A stretch of DNA of 64,000 nt, from positions 60,092,001 to 60,156,000 of the forward strand of contig CM060989.1 in assembly GCA_030765065.1 (NCBI GenBank). Reading direction: 5' to 3'. The translations under genes and the position numbers were made by a program. Below the pieces are notes generated by a model. It was not told the DNA's origin. It ran no database searches and saw only the letters and a program-made list of their open reading frames with translations. Each line of letters starts with the position of its first letter. Within the stretch, counting starts at the first letter, position 1. Shown here one piece after another: positions 56,366-64,000 of this stretch. This DNA comes from Deroplatys truncata. Taxonomy: Eukaryota > Arthropoda > Insecta > Mantodea > Mantidae.

Positions 56366-57106
56366 ATTATGCTGTTAGTGCTTTTTTGATTTGATGCTAC
56401 TCATATAACCATAAGATTATTTAAATAAAACACAAATGGTTTGTTGAATTGAACATTTATTCGTATCTTTAATACATTTCATGAATATACAAACAAAACA
56501 TAAACATTTCTTACAATTATAACAACTAAAGTGCTTAACCCAAATGAATAAGTCTAACGTCCATATATGCAAGCTTTCTTACTCGCAACTCAAGGGTTAC
56601 CTGCATAATGAAGCCCCCCACTATTTACAATTTATCAATTGTATCTCAATTCTTAACTTTCTTAACTGCTCTTTACTTTTCCAAATCTTATCCCATCATT
56701 TTATTCCTGTTTATTCCTATATCAGTTAGCTTTTTAAGCACTATAATTCCGTTCTGTAATTTGTTCTATTTTATCCCCTCACACTCTAATAAGCAGTGAA
56801 TTATTCCTTCAAATTCCCCACACATAATGCACCCTTCCCCATTTTCTCCTCTCAAAACTCTTTAAAACCAGTGTTCCTGATCACCTCTATGCAAATTCTT
56901 CACTTCTATATATTTTTAGAGAACTCTATCTTCAAATCTCTTGCCTATTTGTATCTTCAATTCTTTTGTCAACTTCCTTTCAAAACCCTACTCTACTTTT
57001 ATCTCCAAACATCAATGGTTCCCCATCCCAATTTCTTGTAAAATTTTCCATACACTACCCATCTAACTGTTAACTCTCATTACTTCCATTTGGAATTTCA
57101 TGCACG

Positions 57107-57241
57107 TTTTACTTTCTCTACTACATATAGTAAGTAGGGGAAGTATTGTATTCGACCCAAAAATTTGATACCGAGATTTCACCGGAAATACATGTTTTGA
57201 GACCCCCTGAATCCAAAAAAAGCATTTTTGGAAACATGTCC

Positions 57242-57274
<33 letters not shown>

Positions 57275-58022
57275 TGTGAACAGCATAACTCAGAAACGAA
57301 GTCGGATAAACACCAAACTTGGTATTTACGTTCAGTATCTTCCAGAGATGCGACACAAAGGTTTTCAAGAAAATCCTCCCACCCCAGATAACCCTTTACA
57401 TGGAACATTTTTCGAAAATTTTAATTTTCTCAAAAATGGCTCTAACGATTTTGATTAAAATATCATATGTTTAAGATATTTTCATGACAAATAAAATGTA
57501 TATCTTGAATTTTCTGGGAATGTCTCCAAAAGTATTCTTCATTATGAACGACTTTTGCATAACTGGTAAACCATAAGAGATAGACAAAACTTTACTACAC
57601 AAAAAATGTAGATCGCGTTAAAATACAGAATTTATGTCATATACTTTTTTTTGTTGAGTGAACCATTTTCGAGATATTGCTTGTTATTCCCTTAAATTTT
57701 TCAATACTTATTTTCTCAAATGGGAATTCGTTATTCCATTTTTTGTCTTGGATATGCAAAGAGTATTAATCTGTGGCAAAGGGAATGGTGCTGCACCTAG
57801 CAACCAGCTATTAAGAGATATGTATATGCTTAAAGGCTACTGTATTTCTATATTGGCGTTGTAAATATATATTCCCCTTACATCTACAAGAAAATTAGCA
57901 ATAAGATAGAGTCTGCAAATGTTTATCTCGATTAACATGAAGTAGATGGAGAATAAGCGTTTGTAAAAATAGTTTGTACAAGAGTAGAGAAACTCATGTG
58001 AGTGTAACACATCAGATTTTTT
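57107..58022. repeat. helitron-like repeat H, copy 6 (full, inside LINE)
   Basis: Full copy with a GT tract (about 57243-57275) and both ends. LINE-derived sequence continues on both sides, which defines the insertion limits independently. Confidence 0.8.
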
Positions 58023-58567
58023 AAAAGTGATTACCTTGATTTCAAAATCCTGTGTCAATATTTTAAAATTCTCTCCCTCACCAAACCCTTCCTCCCTGCC
58101 CTTCCATTGCAACTGCCTTTGATGAAGCTTTAGGCAATCCCAATGTCTTTCTACAAAACGTTCTGTGAATTAAGTCTATTTTCAAATATCCTTTGGAGGT
58201 TCCCACACTTCTACTCCATATAACATTCTTGATTCCACTACTGCTTCATACAATTTCTCTAAGCACTTTACTGAATATTTGAAATCTTCAAACATACTGT
58301 AATTGCTCTCCTGGCTATGTTATCTTTAGCAATAACATTCTTTGCTTGTGGTTCTCTCCTCCACTGCTTGACCACCTCACTCCCAAGTAATCAAATTCTT
58401 TAACTACTTTCAAAGGCCTCCCATTCAGAAACCATTTCTCATGCCTTTTTGGTTTACTCCCTTTTTAAACACTACTATTTTCAACTTTGTAAAATTTACT
58501 CTTAAATCCCATTCTGCACAAAATCTACTATTTTGTTTATTGCTTGTTGCAGTCAATTACTGTAGTA

Positions 58568-59441
58568 CAGGGTGAGCCAAAAAACTACGAACTGCCTGTG
58601 CTGTGTTTTTCCTGTCTGCATCCTCGACGCTCATTGTCGTCTGCCGCTATCATAGAATGCGCAGATGAAACCATACAACATTCTTAAGACTACTTTTAAA
58701 GGCTTTACTTGCCAACTTTATGAAAGGATATGCTGAAACTGGCCACCATCGTTGTCCATACATTTTTGGCACCTCTTTAGGACTATCCATCACTCTCTGT
58801 AGTTCATGTTGAGAAATGCTGGCAATTTCCTGGTAGATATTTTGTTTTAATTCTTCCAGGGTGTGTGGGTTTGCCGTGTATACTTTGTTTTAAGTTACCC
58901 CAGAGATAGAAATTGCAGGAATTTAGGTCAGGGGACTGAGTGGACCACTAACAATTCTGTCCTCAAACACACTTTAAAATTTTCTCATTGAAATATTGGC
59001 TGTATAAGCTGTTGCAGAGTCTTGTTGAAAAAAGGCAAAATCACGCTCCCTGGCTGTTAATGTATTTCACATATGTGCAGGCTTCAACCGTTGACTCGAA
59101 AAAAATGGCGAGTGATGGATAGTTTCCTAAAGAGGTGCCAAAAATGTATGGACGACAACGGTGGCCAGTTTCAGCATATCCTTTCATAAAGTTGGCAAGT
59201 AAAGCCTTTAAAAGCAGTTTTAAAAGTGTTGTATAGTTTCATCTGTGCCTTTCTAGGATAGCGGCAGATGGCAACGAGCGCCGAGTGTGCAGACAGGAAA
59301 AATCCCGGCTAAGGCATTGAATTTTTCAGTCATCTGATTCTACCTTTCCAACCCTGTCCAACACACGGCTTGTGTGAAAGAACAATTAATTCCATTAGGA
59401 AAAACACTGTGCAGGCGTTCATAGTTTTTTGGCTCTTCCTG
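58568..59441. mobile_element. foldback mariner-type element (874 bp) inside LINE
   Basis: Ends CAGGGTGAGCCAAAAAACTA and the complement of TAGTTTTTTGGCTCTTCCTG, with TA on each side. The inverted arms run for over 200 bp (for example ATGCTGAAACTGGCCACCAT against the complement of GTGGCCAGTTTCAGCATAT). The unpaired middle holds the remains of a transposase C-terminus on the - strand (FYLWG-like and HTPGRIKTKY). It is nonautonomous. Confidence 0.8.
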
Positions 59442-59814
59442 TATAACCTACCATTAAATCATCAGCAAATAGTAGATGTACTTCTTTCTTTCCTACAACT
59501 GGACAGGGTGATTTACACTTTAGAATTCTTTCTACAATATCAAGAATAAATAAATTAAACAATACTGGACTCAATTTACAACCTTGTTTCAAATCCTCCT
59601 TCTGATCCACTATACCTGTAATCCCATTTCCTGCACACTTAACACAGAACTTAGTTCCGCCATACAACTTTAGGACCTCTGAAATAAACTCTTCACTTGC
59701 ACCCTTACTCTCATTTTATTCACCAGTACATCTCTTCCAATAATTGTATTGAATGCCTTTTCAAAGCTGGCAAAAAACATGTACACTACTTCTATTGTTC
59801 CTCAAGAACTTGAT

Positions 59815-60095
59815 GTCGTCTTCCGTAGTGTAGTGGTTAGTCCTGAGGTCGCGGGCTCAAACCCAGTGGAGGATGATGGATTTTTTTCGGGCGTAAAAAT
59901 CTTTAACATGGCTTCCCTTGGAAGGGAAGTAAAGCCGTTGGTCCTATGTCGTAGATTTATGGCACGTAAAAGAACCTCAAGCCTAATAAAGAGGCCTCTG
60001 AGCAAAACTGCCAGTCTTTCACGCCCAATATATAATGGGATGCTAAGGACCACAGCAGTTAAAAAGCGTCCTTAAGTAAAAACACTCAAAAAAGA
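59815..60095 (+). repeat. SINE family A, best tRNA-Val-like head, inside LINE
   Basis: The head GTCTTCCGTAGTGTAGTGGT closely resembles the 5' part of tRNA-Val. The B box lies in GGCTCAAACCC, and core and tail are complete. Flanking CTCAAGAACTTG (59801-59812) and CTCAAGTACCTG (60099-60110) are a diverged 12-bp target duplication in the LINE. Confidence 0.88.
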
Positions 60096-60493
60096 AAACT
60101 CAAGTACCTGCTTACTGAAGTTTGAATTATCATTATATTATCAACAGTCCTTCTGCCTTTTCTAAATCCTGTCTGATATTCACTCAACTTCCCTTCTAGT
60201 TCTAGCCATTCCTGTAATCTGAGAGCCAATATGCCAGTGTAAAGTTTACCTAAAATAAATAAACTGATTTCTCTATAGTTCCCTGGACTGTTCAAATCCC
60301 CTTTTCCCTTAAATAATGATAGTCATATTATTCTCTAGTTTTCCCTTTAATTCCTTCAAATTCCTCAAAACTTGCCGCTTAATTGTTATTGTAGCTCTGT
60401 TTACAGTTAATGGCCTACATTTGTCTCCTCTTTCTCCTATCCTAAAAAGTCCACTATCTCCCATCCATCTAGTTTCCTCTTTGACTTCAAATA

Positions 60494-60929
60494 CAGGGTT
60501 ATTCAAAAAAGAAGGAACAGACTTTACATATTTATTTCTAATGAACAACAATAGATAGCGTCACATATGACATGTCATTGATTAGAGGAAAGTTCAAAGT
60601 TTTAAGCCCCACCTATTCCATTTAGTGCCTACAGTGGCGCTGTTTGTTTACGAGAAAATAGTGGCACCACAGGAAAAGTCGTTTTGTGTGCTGCATTATC
60701 AAAGAGTGAATCCATTGTTTCATTACAGCATGATACAATGAATTCGTAGAAGATGGTTGCGTATGCAAATGGAAAAGGACTGGTTGTCCTCACATAACAA
60801 ATGGTGCTTGAACACACAAAATAAAACTTTGAACTTTTCTCTATTCAGGATGTATCGTATGTGTCCCATCTATTGTCATTCATCAGAAATAAATATGTAA
60901 ATGCTGTTCCTTCTTTTTGAATAACCCTG
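60494..60929. mobile_element. nonautonomous mariner-type element (436 bp)
   Basis: Terminal inverted repeats CAGGGTTATTCAAAAAAGAA / TTCTTTTTGAATAACCCTG with TA duplicated. Internal remains of a transposase N-terminus are on the + strand near 60714-60790 (IRRRWLRMQMEK-like). It is a deletion derivative of a larger element. Confidence 0.85.
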
Positions 60930-61128
60930 TATAATCAGATTCCTTGCTTTTGGTTTAAGAATATAAAGTTGCTTCAAACCAGTTTAAGATTGCAAGTGGA
61001 ATTATTGCATTTATACACTGTTCAGATTGATTAAAAGTGGTTTATAATGATGCAGAGAACTTGGAAAAAGTACTGTTGTCTTTTTTACACTTGAGTAAAG
61101 TTTGATTGTTTTGTTGTTTCAGGGCACA

Positions 61129-62469
61129 ATGCAGCTGCAGCCTTTGCCATTGCAAACTCTGTCTTTAGAGACATTTGCCAATCATGTAATTAATCTGTTG
61201 AAAATGATCAACAACTATTCAGCAACTACAATTTGTGAATATATAAAGGACCTTATCCATAAGCAGGTTTCTCATGTATTTGCAGATGTAGTAACAAAGA
61301 AGCTGCTTGAGAGAATATGCAGGCTTCATCAGTATTATATCTGTAGCAGATTAAAGGAAGAGTTGCTACAAGCTATCATACATCCCAAAGTTACACAGTT
61401 ACATTTAAACCTTCATGATTTTTATTCCATTAATATTGAAGAGGATGGTGATGATGCAAACAGGGATATTGCTGTCTTTGTATGGGATAACATAATTAAT
61501 GGATTAGTATCCTTGACTAAATTGTACATCAGTGATAAAAATAATGGTTATACACCAGGAATAATCCCAAATCACTTAGTGGCAATGGATATTGCTCACT
61601 GTGATAATCTTTTAACACTAATAGCAGATTCGTGTCCTGCATTGAAGGAACTTCATGTAAGGGATTTCAAAGCAACATCAGTAAGCATTCAGTCTCTTCA
61701 GAGATTGTTGGTCCTGGAGAAACTTAATATAATAAACACTACGTACCATTTGAGATGTTACGGCATTGATACAGCAGAGTTTCACCACTTCATAACACAC
61801 CTATCCCCATGCCTGAAGACTTTAAGCTGCAGTGCGGTTAAAGTTAGTGATATCAACCATCTTGCCAAACCACAACTGTATCCAGATCTTTCATCATTAA
61901 CAGTTTTTGGATTGAGAATTGATGCACCTTTCTCGCCTCATTTTGAGAGTCTTAAGAAAGTGCAACTTTGGGGAGTAGAAATATACCACAGCCCTATCCT
62001 AACGGCCATAGGACCTCAGCTGACAACATTGTCTCTTCATGTATGTGTTGTTGGGAATCTCTCACGTCTGGCTCAGCATTGCCCTGCATTAGAGAACCTC
62101 TCACTGAAACGTGTTCGATATTTCGGTCCTAATGAACATACAGAGGCAGAATTTACTTCATTGAAGACTGTCCATTTAGAATGTAACCACTTTTGTAGTT
62201 GGTGTCTGCTAACAAAGTCTCTTAGACTTAACAGCATGGCACTGTGTTACTATACAAGAGATGAAGAAAACAGCTGCCAGAGTAGATGTCTAAGAATTAA
62301 TCAGTTTCCAAACCTAGAAGTATTTAATGCATGTAATTCCAATGCGGATGAAGCTCTTTCTGGACTTCTTAATGTGTGTTCGACTATTAAAGTAGTTAAA
62401 GGCATAAAGAGATCAAGTTTAATAGAAGATATCAAAATGGTTTATCCATGGGTCCATTTCTGTTGCTGA
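61129..62469 (+). CDS. leucine-rich-repeat protein, 446 aa, function unknown
   Basis: A single open coding exon follows the acceptor TTGTTGTTTCAG at 61111-61122. The first ATG after it (61129) is taken as the start; GGC ACA before it is also open, so an upstream coding exon is possible. Residues 1-80 are helical, with Leu-spaced SLETFANHVINLLKM. From about 90 to 410 there are irregular LRRs of 24-28 residues, such as LTKLYISDKN, LKELHVRDFK, LKTLSCSAVK, LTTLSLHVCV and LENLSLKRVR, with cysteine-rich F-box/RNase-inhibitor-like spacing. There is no signal peptide, membrane segment or clear F-box. Such LRR folds often serve as substrate adaptors in ubiquitin ligases, but this is only inference. 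Codon use is AT-rich like the host exons and the frame is intact, so it is probably a real gene. The coding part is intronless. Confidence 0.82.
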   Translation: MQLQPLPLQTLSLETFANHVINLLKMINNYSATTICEYIKDLIHKQVSHVFADVVTKKLLERICRLHQYYICSRLKEELLQAIIHPKVTQLHLNLHDFYSINIEEDGDDANRDIAVFVWDNIINGLVSLTKLYISDKNNGYTPGIIPNHLVAMDIAHCDNLLTLIADSCPALKELHVRDFKATSVSIQSLQRLLVLEKLNIINTTYHLRCYGIDTAEFHHFITHLSPCLKTLSCSAVKVSDINHLAKPQLYPDLSSLTVFGLRIDAPFSPHFESLKKVQLWGVEIYHSPILTAIGPQLTTLSLHVCVVGNLSRLAQHCPALENLSLKRVRYFGPNEHTEAEFTSLKTVHLECNHFCSWCLLTKSLRLNSMALCYYTRDEENSCQSRCLRINQFPNLEVFNACNSNADEALSGLLNVCSTIKVVKGIKRSSLIEDIKMVYPWVHFCC

Positions 62470-62479
62470 GTTTTGCTTT

Positions 62480-63400
62480 ATATTAACATTATATTAATCA
62501 TACTTCTTCAGTTTAGTGTCTCAGCAAAATTCAACATTGGTTATTGAAAAATTGCATGCCACATAACTTCTCCATTTTCAAACATATTGAAAAATGCATA
62601 TACAATTGAACCTCACTTATATATTATTCACCTCTATAGGCATTACACTTATGCACTAAATTTTTTAAGCACTTTTTCCACTATTATTATGTTTTTTGGT
62701 TATACATTCTCTCATTCAGTATTATGTTTATCAATGGCAGCCGCTGAGGTATTCTATTGGCGGTAGCCAAACAGTGATGATAGGTACTTGAGTAGTGATA
62801 GATGCTTGAAGTATCAATGACTTGACATGGAAACATCCTGATTTCTCAAATTAGAAATCAAGTAGGATACTTGAAACAATGAACCAGGTTTTCAAAAATG
62901 GAAAACAAATATAATGCGTAGTTTTCATTATTATACACTTAATGTTACAAATAATGTTTAAAAACATAAAATAAATGGTGGGAATAACAATCAGTGCTAC
63001 CACATCCCTTTTAAAAATGAAAATGTTTCAAATCTAACCACAGTTTCAAGTAACCGCACTTTACAGTATGTGTGGTTTTGGTTTCTGTATAATGTACATT
63101 TCCTTTCCCTACTAGAGCAGTATAAAGCAGCAGGCATGTTGGGTGAGACACCAATGTTTTCAGAACACATTATTGCTGCTCAGGTGTTTAACAGGCAAAG
63201 AAAATTTCAACTTTTTTTTTTTTAAAACCAGTGTAAAGCATTAGTATTCTGAATTTTGTTTTAGTTTGAGTTATGAATACCAGTACTAGTATGCACGTAA
63301 GTATGCTAAATGGTGTATTATGTTTATTATTTTTTTTATACTAAATAATACATAATTACTTTGAGTAATCTAATAAAACAATTTCAGGTCCATAAGGAAG
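62480..63400. other. 3' flank of the LRR gene
   Basis: AT-rich DNA, part of it probably 3' UTR. No repeat was classified. Confidence 0.4.
62970..62975 (+). terminator. possible poly(A) signal of the LRR gene
   Basis: AATAAA about 500 bases after the stop codon. It is the first clear hexamer seen downstream; use is unproven. Confidence 0.3.
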
Positions 63401-63406
63401 TTCAGA

Positions 63407-64000
63407 TTTTTACTTTCTCCACTACGTATAGTAAGTAGGGTTTTTACTTTCTCCACTACGTATAGTAAGTAGGGGAAGTATTGTATTCCACCCAAAAATT
63501 TGATACCGAGATTTCACCGGAAATATATGTTTTGAAACCCCTAAATCCAAAAAAAGCATTTTTGGAAACATGTCCGTGTGTGTGTGTGTCTGTGAACAGC
63601 ATAACTCAGAAACGAACAGTCGGATAAACACCAAACTTAGTATTTAGGTTCAGTATCTTCCAGAGATGCGACACGAAGGTTTTCAAGAAAATCCCCCCAC
63701 CCCAGATTACCCTTTACATGTAACATTTTTCGAAAATTTTAATTTTCTCAAAAATGGCTCAAACGATTTTGATTAAAATATCATATGTTTAAGATGTTAT
63801 GAGAAATGAAATGTATATCTCAAATTTTCTGGGAATGTCTCCAAAAGTATTCTTCATTGTAAACAACTTTTGCATAACTGGTAAACCATAAGAGATAGAC
63901 AAAATTTTACTACAGAAAAAGTGTAGATCGCATTGAAATACACAATTTTTGTCATATACATTTTTTTTGTTGAGTGAACCATTTTCGAGATATTGCTTTT
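63407..64000. repeat. helitron-like repeat H, copy 7 (cut by window edge, duplicated terminus)
   Basis: The first about 35 bp, including the hairpin CTACGTATAGTAAGTAGG, occur twice in tandem (63407-63440 and 63441-63475). A short GT tract and the family body follow to the window end. Confidence 0.75.

Larger units (their letters stand above)
56520..60330 (-). mobile_element. RTE-like LINE, split by three later insertions
   Basis: The - strand reads, from right to left: NYREISLFILGKLYTGILAL and LSEYQTGFRKGRRTVDNIMI (60295-60110); then QKEDLKQGCKLSPVLFNLFI and the catalytic box LLFADDLMVGY (59600-59460); then KWFLNGRPLKVVKEFDYLGV (about 58440-58380) and YEAVVESRMLYGVEVW (about 58260-58200). 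A C-x2-C..H-x4-C knuckle, CIMCGEFEGIIHCLLEC, lies near 56840-56760. It is interrupted by SINE A (59815-60095), a foldback element (58568-59441) and repeat H (57107-58022). It is the same family as 17400-18720. No endonuclease was seen. Confidence 0.78.

Overview
The window is AT-rich eukaryotic nuclear DNA, almost certainly from an insect with a large, transposon-rich genome. A hemimetabolous (polyneopteran) insect is my guess, not a proof. The evidence is short, intron-separated exons of conserved animal genes with GT/AG junctions, and a dense mix of mariner elements, Penelope-like elements, RNase H-bearing LINEs, tRNA-derived SINEs and many TIR/MITE families. There is no sign of bacterial genes, operons or CRISPR.

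Three host genes are supported. (1) The 3' end of RPA2 (replication protein A 32 kDa subunit) lies on the + strand, with three exons between 3430 and 14376; its 5' exons are outside the window. (2) A fibrillarin gene (box C/D snoRNP 2'-O-methyltransferase) lies on the - strand, with five coding exons between 40537 and 19762. RPA2 and fibrillarin are convergent. Fibrillarin's first exon, with the start codon, was not found. (3) A 446-residue leucine-rich-repeat protein of unknown function is encoded by a single coding exon on the + strand at 61129-62469. It is head-to-head with fibrillarin, with about 20 kb of repeats between them.

Nearly everything else is mobile DNA. Region 1-3 kb holds mariner remnants and a Penelope-like element (PLE) 3' end. 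The long RPA2 intron (4.7-14.3 kb) holds tRNA SINEs, a broken RNase H-type LINE carrying a SINE with an exact 15-bp duplication, and two pogo-like TIR elements. Region 14.4-19 kb holds a TIR element, a THAP remnant and an RTE-like LINE split by an inverted PLE terminus. The fibrillarin introns hold a helitron-like repeat, a transposase-like ORF split by an inverted PLE pair, and a full-length 6.04-kb I-clade LINE inserted in a SINE with an exact 11-bp duplication. From 40.8 kb onward there are a near-intact mariner, a second mariner split by a solo LTR, more copies of the helitron-like repeat, and an RTE-like LINE (56.5-60.3 kb) split by three later insertions.

The most unusual items are: a multi-copy repeat with subterminal inverted repeats, a GTCT/GT microsatellite and a terminal hairpin, like Helentron-derived elements; PLE copies ending in inverted duplicates with a hammerhead-ribozyme-like core; the young I-clade LINE with an open 1229-codon ORF2 but a glycine at a normally catalytic aspartate; and a fibrillarin whose usual Gly/Arg-rich region is strongly diluted in the exon seen.
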